A stretch of 5,284 nt of DNA from an uncultured Ruminococcus sp. Its GTDB lineage: Bacteria; Bacillota; Clostridia; Oscillospirales; Ruminococcaceae. The stretch is from assembly GCA_902772615.1 (NCBI GenBank), contig CACYBC010000133.1:1-5284 (forward strand), written 5' to 3'. This document shows, in pieces, positions 1-5,284 of this stretch; the stretch's first letter is position 1, and every line of letters begins with the position of its first letter. The translations under genes and the position numbers were made by a program. The notes beneath the pieces were generated by a model. It saw only the letters and a program-made list of their open reading frames with translations. It was not told the origin of the DNA and made no database searches.

Positions 1-66
1 AAAAAATACATGGATGCAGGCAAGCTCGGAAGAGCTACCGGAGAAGGCTTTTACAAGTACGACTGA
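1..66 (+). CDS. 3-hydroxyacyl-CoA (probably 3-hydroxybutyryl-CoA) dehydrogenase, C-terminal end only
   Basis: The window opens inside this reading frame, and 21 codons plus a TGA stop are visible. The tail reads KKYMDAGKLGRATGEGFYKYD. This matches the very conserved C-terminus of the short bacterial 3-hydroxyacyl-CoA dehydrogenases (Hbd/PaaH type), where a GxLGRKxGxGFYxY stretch ends the C-terminal helical dimerisation domain. Family members are about 280-290 residues long, so more than 90% of the gene lies to the left. The family oxidises or reduces 3-hydroxyacyl-CoA with NAD(P); in Clostridia it usually catalyses acetoacetyl-CoA to 3-hydroxybutyryl-CoA in butyrate synthesis. Substrate choice cannot be read from this tail, and no other butyrate gene is in view. 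A strong terminator follows, so it is the last gene of its unit. Confidence 0.85.
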   Translation, partial: KKYMDAGKLGRATGEGFYKYD

Positions 67-82
67 ATGATGCATTGATATC

Positions 83-118
83 AAAAAGGAGCTGTCTTTC
101 GAAGGCAGCTCCTTTTTT
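83..118 (+). terminator. Rho-independent terminator after the dehydrogenase
   Basis: The arms GGAGCTGTC (88-96) and GGCAGCTCC (104-112) pair with one T-G wobble. Further A-T pairs extend the stem inward (97-98 with 102-103) and outward (A83-A87 with T113-T117). The loop is tiny and a run of six T (113-118) follows. It begins 17 bases after the stop codon at 64-66. The A-run on the left arm means it could also work on the minus strand, though no minus-strand gene enters here. Confidence 0.93.
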
Positions 119-183
119 GATCGGATCCGGGGCGGGCACTTATTGTACGAAAACACAAAAATGCCCTTTTAAATATGGCAAAT

Positions 184-212
184 TTGACAGTATTCATTCA
201 TTTTGATATATT
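184..212 (+). promoter_or_regulatory. Sigma-A/sigma-70 type promoter for the CNNM-family gene
   Basis: A perfect -35 box TTGACA (184-189) is followed by a 17-base spacer and a -10 box TATATT (207-212, 5 of 6 matches to TATAAT). A TG pair at 204-205 makes it an extended -10 promoter. The DNA upstream of the -35 box (about 150-183) is A/T-rich and could serve as an UP element. Transcription would be expected to start near 219-220, giving a leader of only about 40 bases, too short for a riboswitch. It lies directly between the preceding terminator and the start of the CNNM gene. Confidence 0.88.
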
Positions 213-242
213 GATACACGATTATTTATTTCTTCACCTAAA

Positions 243-249
243 AAAGGAG
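243..249 (+). promoter_or_regulatory. Ribosome binding site of the CNNM-family gene
   Basis: AAAGGAG lies 12 bases before the ATG at 262, slightly farther than the usual 6-9. An in-frame TAG at 259-261, immediately before the ATG, rules out any more upstream start, so 262 is the earliest possible start and the best one. Confidence 0.75.
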
Positions 250-261
250 TGTGATTTTTAG

Positions 262-1584
262 ATGCCGGAAGGCGACCCCTTAAGTAGCTTGCTGCTTACC
301 GTTTTACTGATCGCCGTAAATGCGTTCTTCGCCATGAGCGAGATCGCTGTGATCACTTTCAATGACATTAAACTCAGACATCTGGCCGAAGAAGGAGACA
401 AGAGAGCAAAGGTCCTTGTTAATCTGACAGAAGAAGAAAGCAAGTTTCTGTCAACTATTCAAGTCGGTGTCACGCTGGCGGGATTCTTCTCATCCGCAGT
501 TGCTGCTGACAACTTCACGGAATATGTGGTGTACTGGCTGAGAGATTCAGGGATCCCCGCGTCGACTCTCCGCTCCGGAAGTCTGATACTGATTACTCTG
601 CTGCTCTCGTATATCACGCTGATCTTCGGGGAGCTCGTACCCAAGAGGATCGCAATGAACAACCCGGAGAAGATGAGTTTCTTCGCAGCTTACCCCCTCA
701 GGATCTTTTCCTTCATAGCTGCTCCCTTCGTCAAACTGCTTTCCGTGACCACCAATCTGGTCCTCAGGATCATAGGGATCGATTCCAATGCCCAGAATGC
801 AGATGTGACCGAAGAAGAGATAAGGATGATGCTGGATGCCGGTGAGGAAGAAGGTACCATCGAAGAGGACGAGAGCGAGATGATACACAACATCTTTGAT
901 CTCGGAGACACCGAGGTCAGCGATGTAATGACTCACAGGACTGAACTGATAACCATAGACATTGATGATCCTGTTGAGACGATCATCAGGATCGCTCAGG
1001 AAGAGGGACACAGCCGCTTCCCCGTATGCGACGGAAGCGCCGACAAGATACTCGGGATGCTTCTGATAAAGGACCTGCTTCCCCTGATCGGCTCGGATCT
1101 GTCAGGCTTCAATGTCAGGGACTATATGCGTGAAGTGCTGTATGTTCCCGAGAGCATGCCAATCAAGAGCGCCTTTGAGAGCATGAGAAAAAACAAGCTC
1201 CAGTTCGCTGTCGTTGTGGATGAGTACGGCGGCACCGCGGGCATCGTGACGATGGAAGACATCCTCGAGTCCATCGTAGGCGACATAGAAGATGAGTACG
1301 ATGACGAGGAAGAGGAGATCAGCAAAGTCTCCGAAGGCGTATTCGATCTGGACGGCACCGCCTATATCGAGGACGTAGAGGATGAACTGGGGATCACCAT
1401 CACCGATGCGGACGACGATTATGACACTATAGGCGGATACCTCACGGATAAACTGGGAAGACTTCCGGAAGAAGATGAGAAACCCGAGATCGAAGCTGCG
1501 GGATATCTTTTCAGGATCGTAAGCGTAAAGGAACACCGCATCGACACCATCCAGGCCGTCAAGCTTCCCGACCAGGAACAATAA
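262..1584 (+). CDS. CNNM/CorC-HlyC family membrane protein with CBS domains (putative Mg2+ or cation efflux)
   Basis: This 440-residue protein has the full standard architecture. The CNNM/DUF21 membrane domain spans roughly residues 7-190, with hydrophobic segments near 8-32, 62-82, 105-125 and 138-170. It carries the family signatures NAFFAMSEIA (20-29), STIQVGVTLAGF (64-75) and GELVPKRIA (123-131). A pair of CBS domains follows (about 216-274 and 284-340) with GHSRFPV (249-255) and DEYGGTAGIVTMEDILE (320-336), which in relatives bind adenine nucleotides. After an acidic linker comes a CorC_HlyC domain (about 355-436). Relatives include CorC, bacterial CNNM Mg2+ transporters, S. aureus MpfA and the polyamine exporter PaeA. 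The old name 'hemolysin' is not well supported for this family. Magnesium or other cation export is inferred from family, and the exact substrate is unknown. The gene is monocistronic, with its own promoter and terminator. Length and domains are normal, with no sign of damage. Confidence 0.95.
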   Translation: MPEGDPLSSLLLTVLLIAVNAFFAMSEIAVITFNDIKLRHLAEEGDKRAKVLVNLTEEESKFLSTIQVGVTLAGFFSSAVAADNFTEYVVYWLRDSGIPASTLRSGSLILITLLLSYITLIFGELVPKRIAMNNPEKMSFFAAYPLRIFSFIAAPFVKLLSVTTNLVLRIIGIDSNAQNADVTEEEIRMMLDAGEEEGTIEEDESEMIHNIFDLGDTEVSDVMTHRTELITIDIDDPVETIIRIAQEEGHSRFPVCDGSADKILGMLLIKDLLPLIGSDLSGFNVRDYMREVLYVPESMPIKSAFESMRKNKLQFAVVVDEYGGTAGIVTMEDILESIVGDIEDEYDDEEEEISKVSEGVFDLDGTAYIEDVEDELGITITDADDDYDTIGGYLTDKLGRLPEEDEKPEIEAAGYLFRIVSVKEHRIDTIQAVKLPDQEQ

Positions 1585-1599
1585 AAAGCAGTTAAAATA

Positions 1600-1633
1600 A
1601 AGCAGGTGGCACAAAACCGCCTGCTTCTTTTTT
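1600..1633 (+). terminator. Rho-independent terminator after the CNNM-family gene
   Basis: The arms AAGCAGGTGG (1600-1609) and CCGCCTGCTT (1617-1626) form a 10-bp stem with one T-G wobble and a 7-base loop. A C and six T residues follow (1628-1633). It starts 15 bases after the stop codon and isolates this gene from the hydrolase operon downstream. Confidence 0.93.
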
Positions 1634-1647
1634 ATATTTCCGACAAA

Positions 1648-1676
1648 TGCTTTTTACCGAGGCAAAATGATATACT
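1648..1676 (+). promoter_or_regulatory. Probable extended -10 promoter for the hydrolase operon
   Basis: TATACT (1671-1676, 5 of 6 matches to TATAAT) is preceded by TGA (1668-1670), giving a TGn-extended -10 box. At a 17-base spacing the -35 position reads TGCTTT (1648-1653), a poor match, so the promoter would depend on the extended -10 or on an activator. It lies between the upstream terminator and the GTG start at 1711, where a promoter is needed. The transcript would start near 1683. Confidence 0.6.
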
Positions 1677-1697
1677 CAAGAAAAAAGAATAGATAAA

Positions 1698-1703
1698 AAG
1701 GAG
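1698..1703 (+). promoter_or_regulatory. Ribosome binding site that sets a GTG start
   Basis: AAGGAG lies 7 bases before GTG at 1711, an ideal spacing. No in-frame ATG is nearby (the next in-frame Met is residue 36), so the GTG start is well supported despite being the rarer start codon. Confidence 0.82.
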
Positions 1704-1710
1704 AGCCAAA

Positions 1711-3474
1711 GTGAACTATGATCATCCGCAGCTGGATCCCGGCATAAGACGTTTCAGGGCACCCAATCCCCTTCCTCAGGATCCTCCGTCCCCGCCGTAT
1801 CCCGACGCCGACAGGATGGATCCTTACCGCAATGTCTACATCGGTCTGTTCGATACACCGTTCAGGGACGAGGCGGACAATGTACGGAACATGATCTGCT
1901 ATATCCCATCGACGGAAAAATCCGCCTGGAACATGGTTCTCGTATTCATTCCGGGCAAGGAAGATCCCAAAGACTTCTTTGAAAAAGGAAACTGGAAGGA
2001 TACCTGCGAGAAGAACAGCATGACTGCGTTCTTTCTTCCCGCTCCGGACGGATGGAGAAATGACGATCCGGGCTTCGAACTGGAGACAGGAGTAAGAGCC
2101 CTCGCCGAGATGAGATCGAACCGCTATTTCCAGTCCAATGCACCGGCTGTCTACTGCCTCGGTTTCGGTGACGGAGCTGCTCCTGCAGCGCTTTTCGCTG
2201 TTACGCACTGCGAGACTCTTGCGGCATGGGGAGCCTGGGGAGACACCGCTCTCGACGACCTGATCCTTGAAAGACTTGGCAGCGGCCCTTCCGACAGCGT
2301 TCCGGAGATACCCCGCTCAAAGGTGCACATTCCCTGTGTCATCATAGACGATAATGAATCCAATACAGTCAGATACTTCAAGACCGCCAACAATGTAAAG
2401 GACGAACATCTTAGGAACGATTTCTGCAGAGTTTTCCGTCAGCAGCCCAAACCGGGCGAGAGCTTCCTGAATGATCACGCCTGCAGTGAGGTCTGGCACG
2501 GGACATGTGCAGACGCCGAATCCTACGGCTATGCAAATGTCATCGATGAGATGGTCACGTTCATTTCCGGCTATAAACGCTGGGCAGGCTACACGATCTC
2601 GGATCTGAGGAAAACGGAGGATCCAGAGGCTTTAGGCATGATCAGGACAGAGATGGTCATCGGGGGATGGAAGAGACACTGGTGGACTTTTGAGCCGACC
2701 GACTACAAGCTCGGCAAAAAGGAGAAGTATCCCCTCGTCGTAGCGATACACGGATTCACATGTTCCGGGGAATTCTTTGCCAACAATGCCGACTGGCATT
2801 ACGTCGGCGAACAGAGAGGTGCGATCATCGTCTATCCCACCGCAACTCCTTTCACCGGTTCGCCAGACGGACCGAGGCCTCCTCATTTCACAACTCAGCA
2901 ATGGAACTGCGGTCTTGAATCCAACCTGACAGATCCCGCAGGTCCCGATGAACTTGAATACTTCCGCATCCTTCTGGAGGAGACGAAGAAAAAGTATCCC
3001 ATCGACCCGGAGAGGATCTATGTCACCGGCCACTCCAACGGCGGAATGATGACGCAGTATCTCATGAGATATATGCCCGCGGAGTTCGCAGGATTTGCTC
3101 CAGTCGGATTCATGGAGGACCGCAATCACGACATGCGTCCCGAACCCGATGACGGCATCGCGAGAAACATCTGGTTCACCATGGGAGAGTTCGACCTGAC
3201 CGGAATGGAACTTAAGGAAGGCAATGCGAACTACGGCACCGTCAGGAAGCTGTGCGAACACAACGGTCTGAACATCGAAGACTCAAGGACTTATGTCTCA
3301 GGCAATTTCGTCCACACTGTGTGGAGGGATGAGAACAAGGTGCCGATGGTGCGCTTCACTGGAGTGGTCAATTGGCCGCATACATATTCGCCCGAAGTCG
3401 CGTTCCTAATATACGATGAGTTCTTCTCACGCTTCGTGCGTCATTCCGACGGCACGCTCGAATATCTTGCATAG
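1711..3474 (+). CDS. Tandem alpha/beta-hydrolase: degenerate N-terminal domain plus PHB-depolymerase/LpqC-like esterase domain
   Basis: This 587-residue protein has two hydrolase folds. The C-terminal domain (about 312-577) resembles the PHB depolymerase/LpqC-type esterases. It has an oxyanion-hole HG (347-348) after the strand YPLVVAI, a WNCG motif (398-401), the nucleophile elbow GHSNGG (440-445, Ser442), a probable acid Asp495 in MGEFD and a probable catalytic His557 in WPHTYSPE. The N-terminal domain (about 38-290) aligns to it by eye: MVLVFIPG (75-82) matches LVVAIHG (342-348), NWKDTCEKNSMTAFFLP (94-110) matches DWHYVGEQRGAIIVYP (361-376), and GFGDGA (151-156) matches GHSNGG. There the Ser is Gly153 and no His is evident, so it is probably inactive. 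The start of the protein is proline-rich, without a signal peptide or membrane segment, so it is likely cytoplasmic. It is the first gene of a two-gene operon with the esterase 28 bp downstream. The substrate is unknown; a carboxyl-ester or acyl-sugar deacylase is an inference. Confidence 0.88.
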   Translation: MNYDHPQLDPGIRRFRAPNPLPQDPPSPPYPDADRMDPYRNVYIGLFDTPFRDEADNVRNMICYIPSTEKSAWNMVLVFIPGKEDPKDFFEKGNWKDTCEKNSMTAFFLPAPDGWRNDDPGFELETGVRALAEMRSNRYFQSNAPAVYCLGFGDGAAPAALFAVTHCETLAAWGAWGDTALDDLILERLGSGPSDSVPEIPRSKVHIPCVIIDDNESNTVRYFKTANNVKDEHLRNDFCRVFRQQPKPGESFLNDHACSEVWHGTCADAESYGYANVIDEMVTFISGYKRWAGYTISDLRKTEDPEALGMIRTEMVIGGWKRHWWTFEPTDYKLGKKEKYPLVVAIHGFTCSGEFFANNADWHYVGEQRGAIIVYPTATPFTGSPDGPRPPHFTTQQWNCGLESNLTDPAGPDELEYFRILLEETKKKYPIDPERIYVTGHSNGGMMTQYLMRYMPAEFAGFAPVGFMEDRNHDMRPEPDDGIARNIWFTMGEFDLTGMELKEGNANYGTVRKLCEHNGLNIEDSRTYVSGNFVHTVWRDENKVPMVRFTGVVNWPHTYSPEVAFLIYDEFFSRFVRHSDGTLEYLA

Positions 3475-3486
3475 TCAATAACAAAC

Positions 3487-3492
3487 AGGAGG
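3487..3492 (+). promoter_or_regulatory. Ribosome binding site of the downstream esterase-like gene
   Basis: A perfect AGGAGG sits in the 28-base gap between the two hydrolase genes, 10 bases before the ATG at 3503. No terminator or clear promoter fits in this gap, which supports cotranscription. Confidence 0.85.
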
Positions 3493-3502
3493 AAATAATA
3501 CT

Positions 3503-4381
3503 ATGGGAATCTGCAAATTCAACTACAGGAGCCAGGCATGCGGTCTCTGGCTGGATGTGATAGTCACCATCCCCACGTCGCAGTTCAGCTATTATGACAT
3601 GAGAGAAGGCGCCAGGCACAATGACCGCGCTCCTGCCGACGGAAACTATCCGGCGGTGTACAAACCCGGGATGAAGTTCCAGACGATCTACATGATCCAC
3701 GGCGGCGGCGATGACGACACCCTTCCCTACCGTTACATGAGCATAGAGAGGTATGCAGACGCAAACAACGTCATGCTCGTCACTCCCAACATTCCCAACA
3801 GTTTCGGTGTCAACACCAACTACGGCGTCGATTATCAGACATTCCTTGCCGAGGAGCTCCCGACCGTGATACAGTCCCTTTTCCCCTCTGCACCGGGAAG
3901 AGAGAACAACTTCATCGCCGGATTCGCAATGGGCGGAAACGTGGCGCTCGGCACAGCTCTCATGCACCCTGAACTTTATTCGGCAGCAGTAGATGTCTCG
4001 GGAGGAATAGGGCTCACCGTAAACACCGAACAGTTCGCCAAGGAACTGAGCAGCCAGTTCACGGGGAGGTTCCCTCTGGTCGGAGCGACTTTTGGGCGCG
4101 GCGAGGATCTTCCCGGCAGCAAGCATGACATGAGAAAATTCGCGCTAGAGAACATCGAGAAAGGCGTCGAGCTTCCTAAATTCTATCTTGTCTGCGGAAG
4201 CGAGGAAGGAAACATCGGAAAGAGAGTCGAAGCAGATGCCAAGACGCTCAAGGAGATGGGTTATGATGTCGACTTCACCTGCTATGAAGGTTACAACCAC
4301 TTCTATCCGCTGTGGGATATGTATTTCGAAAAGATGATGAACGAGATCCTTCCGCTGAAGAGAGAAGCCATCTTTCCATGA
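3503..4381 (+). CDS. Esterase D/tributyrin-esterase family protein (PF00756 type) lacking the nucleophilic serine
   Basis: This 292-residue protein has the usual length and layout of small tributyrin-esterase-like members of the esterase D family. The N-terminal strands include LWLDVIVTIP (15-24). The strand QTIYMIHGGGDDD (60-72) holds the oxyanion-hole HGGG. A nucleophile elbow is at 140-145, then PELYSAAVDVSGG (156-168), then FYLVCGSEEGN (227-237) at the acid position, and finally YEGYNHFYPLWD (261-272) with His266 at the catalytic His position. The elbow reads GFAMGG where the family normally has GxSMGG, so residue 142 is Ala (codon GCA at 3926-3928). The acid position, usually Asp in CGTED, looks like Glu235. 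Normal hydrolysis through a Ser nucleophile is therefore unlikely; it may be a binding or regulatory pseudo-esterase. There is no signal peptide. It lies 28 bp behind the tandem hydrolase and probably shares its transcript. Confidence 0.88.
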   Translation: MGICKFNYRSQACGLWLDVIVTIPTSQFSYYDMREGARHNDRAPADGNYPAVYKPGMKFQTIYMIHGGGDDDTLPYRYMSIERYADANNVMLVTPNIPNSFGVNTNYGVDYQTFLAEELPTVIQSLFPSAPGRENNFIAGFAMGGNVALGTALMHPELYSAAVDVSGGIGLTVNTEQFAKELSSQFTGRFPLVGATFGRGEDLPGSKHDMRKFALENIEKGVELPKFYLVCGSEEGNIGKRVEADAKTLKEMGYDVDFTCYEGYNHFYPLWDMYFEKMMNEILPLKREAIFP

Positions 4382-4396
4382 CGGAATCCACTGAAC

Positions 4397-4429
4397 AAAA
4401 GAGGAGGAGCAGCCGGCTCCTCCTCTTTT
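4397..4429 (+). terminator. Bidirectional terminator between the hydrolase operon and the convergent GH2 gene
   Basis: GAGGAGGAGC (4401-4410) pairs perfectly with GCTCCTCCTC (4416-4425), extended by AAAA (4397-4400) with TTTT (4426-4429). The loop is five bases. On the plus strand it ends in TTTTCTGTTATT, and on the minus strand in TTTTGTT. It fills most of the 66-base gap between the two convergent stop codons (4381 and 4448), so it can end both transcripts. Confidence 0.93.
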
Positions 4430-4447
4430 CTGTTATTCTGCAGCAGA

Positions 4448-5284
4448 TCAGCCATTCAGTGCGCTGTAGATCTCTTCGGAGAGTTTCTTCATCCTTGCAG
4501 CGTCGACCTTAATCCTGGTCCTGTCATATGTGGTAAGACCGTTCAGTTCGTTTTCAACGTCGCTTATCTGGGTATAGATGCTTCCGCAAAGGCCTCTTCC
4601 GACAGCCGGTATGACCATCCTTTCATACATATCCTCTATCCTGGCTGTAAGTTCTTCGCTGCTCGTGCACTTTCCGTATCCCCAGACCGATCCTTTCCTG
4701 TTCTCCGGATCCGTATCGAAGACAAAGCCCCCGCATTCACTGAGCAGCATCGGTCTGGTGCCCGGTCTCAGTTTCTTTGTCCTGAAGTATACGTGCTCGC
4801 TGTCAAAATCGCTTTTGCTCTGGGCAAACCAGCCTGATGCCGCGTCTATCAGTCTGGAAGGCTCCTGTGCCTTCAGCAGATCATAGGCTTCATCCGCATT
4901 GAACTGTCCCCATCCCTCATTAAAAACAGTGAAGGCGATCACACAGGGATGACTGTGCAGATGCTCCGCAGTCTCCGTCATATGCCTTATGAAGAATGCC
5001 TCGCGCGTTCCGGTCCGTTTCTTCCGGTCGCTTCGGCGCCTGATCCCGACGGTAGGAAGAGCAGTGTCCCGGAGAAACGAATACTCTCCGCTGTTGACCA
5101 TGTCCTGGATGACGAGCATTCCCAGACGGTCACACTCAAAGTAGAATCTCTCCGGTTCGATCTTGATGTGTTTTCTTATGGTATTGAATCCCATGCTTTT
5201 CAGCATGATTATGTCTTTTTCATAAGCGGAACCGCTGTCCGGCAGGAATATCCCCTGCGGGAAGTATCCCTGGTCCAGTACCCC
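4448..5284 (-). CDS. Glycoside hydrolase family 2 enzyme (beta-galactosidase/beta-glucuronidase-like), C-terminal part; 5' end beyond the window
   Basis: On the minus strand the frame stays open to the window edge, so 278 C-terminal residues are visible and the ATG at 5206 is an internal Met, not the start. The residues before it read GVLDQGYFPQGIFLPDSG, which continues the family's conserved VLDQGYxPxG block. Then come MGFNTIRKHIKIEP (5-18 counted from that Met), CDRLGMLVIQDM (25-36), FNEGWGQFN (95-103) with Glu97 as the likely acid/base, LLSECGGF (154-161) with Glu157 as the likely nucleophile, and YTQISDVENELNGLTTYDR (211-229). This is the catalytic TIM-barrel of GH2 proteins that are usually about 580-600 residues long, so about half is missing. 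The exact sugar substrate is not determinable. Whether a signal peptide exists cannot be seen. It converges on the hydrolase operon across a shared terminator and is not cotranscribed with it. Confidence 0.93.
   Translation of the reverse strand, partial: GVLDQGYFPQGIFLPDSGSAYEKDIIMLKSMGFNTIRKHIKIEPERFYFECDRLGMLVIQDMVNSGEYSFLRDTALPTVGIRRRSDRKKRTGTREAFFIRHMTETAEHLHSHPCVIAFTVFNEGWGQFNADEAYDLLKAQEPSRLIDAASGWFAQSKSDFDSEHVYFRTKKLRPGTRPMLLSECGGFVFDTDPENRKGSVWGYGKCTSSEELTARIEDMYERMVIPAVGRGLCGSIYTQISDVENELNGLTTYDRTRIKVDAARMKKLSEEIYSALNG

Noticed and set aside
162..180. Weak inverted repeat TGCC...GGCA upstream of the CNNM-gene promoter, considered as an operator
   Set aside because: There are only four paired bases per arm with an A/T-rich centre, upstream of the -35 box; there is no convincing dyad and no regulator nearby.
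1102..1614. 170-codon minus-strand open frame opposite the CBS/CorC_HlyC region
   Set aside because: It is antisense to conserved CNNM-family sequence, and its start lies inside the terminator hairpin of that gene.
2632..3261. 209-codon minus-strand open frame
   Set aside because: It lies opposite the catalytic domain of the tandem hydrolase, whose motifs are clear, and has no family resemblance; it is a shadow of codon bias.
3368..4126. 252-codon open frame on the minus strand, opposite the end of the tandem hydrolase and most of the esterase-like gene
   Set aside because: It overlaps two well-supported plus-strand genes, has a composition typical of an antisense shadow frame (rich in Val, Arg, His), no recognisable motif, and spans the intergenic gap.
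4312..4512. 66-codon plus-strand frame overlapping the end of the esterase-like gene
   Set aside because: It runs out of frame through the esterase 3' end, the terminator hairpin and the antisense of the GH2 gene; there is no RBS and the product is low-complexity Ser/Arg.
5204..5206. ATG at 5206 (minus strand) as the start of the GH2 gene
   Set aside because: The frame continues upstream without a stop to the window edge, and the 26 residues before it carry the conserved VLDQGY block, so this Met is internal.
5192..5207. Short hairpin CATGCT/AGCATG inside the GH2 gene
   Set aside because: It is only six base pairs with no T-run, and it lies within codons for a conserved protein segment, so it is probably chance.

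Overview
The window looks like chromosomal DNA from a Gram-positive, anaerobic member of the Bacillota (class Clostridia). This is inference from several signs: strong AGGAGG-type ribosome binding sites, short hairpin/U-tract terminators after transcription units, sigma-A-type promoters with TGn-extended -10 boxes, a butyrate-pathway-type 3-hydroxyacyl-CoA dehydrogenase tail, and a roughly half-G+C base composition with many AGG/AGA arginine codons. A gut or rumen origin is plausible but not proven. No RNA gene, insertion sequence, CRISPR array or attachment site was seen.

Layout, left to right. Positions 1-66 are the last 21 codons of a 3-hydroxyacyl-CoA (3-hydroxybutyryl-CoA) dehydrogenase, closed by a strong terminator (83-118). 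A new transcription unit starts at a near-consensus promoter (184-212) and carries one gene, a CNNM/CorC-type membrane protein (DUF21, CBS pair, CorC_HlyC; 262-1584), closed by a second terminator (1600-1633). A third unit begins at a probable extended -10 promoter near 1671. It carries two co-directional genes 28 bp apart: a 587-residue protein made of two tandem alpha/beta-hydrolase domains (1711-3474), and a 292-residue esterase D/tributyrin-esterase-type protein (3503-4381). A bidirectional hairpin (4397-4429) separates this operon from a convergent glycoside hydrolase family 2 gene on the minus strand, whose 3' half (4448 to the window edge) is visible.

The most interesting part is the hydrolase operon. 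Three alpha/beta-hydrolase folds are encoded in two genes, but only one of them (C-terminal domain of the 587-residue protein) keeps a GxSxG nucleophile elbow. The N-terminal domain has Gly in place of the Ser and lacks an evident His and oxyanion HG motif. The downstream esterase has Ala (GFAMGG) in place of Ser while keeping its His and HGGG motif. The pair therefore looks like one active esterase with two pseudo-esterase modules. None of the proteins with a visible N-terminus in this operon has a signal peptide, so they are probably cytoplasmic. The neighbouring GH2 enzyme may suggest a role in handling acylated sugars, but that link is only positional and the GH2 gene is on the opposite strand.
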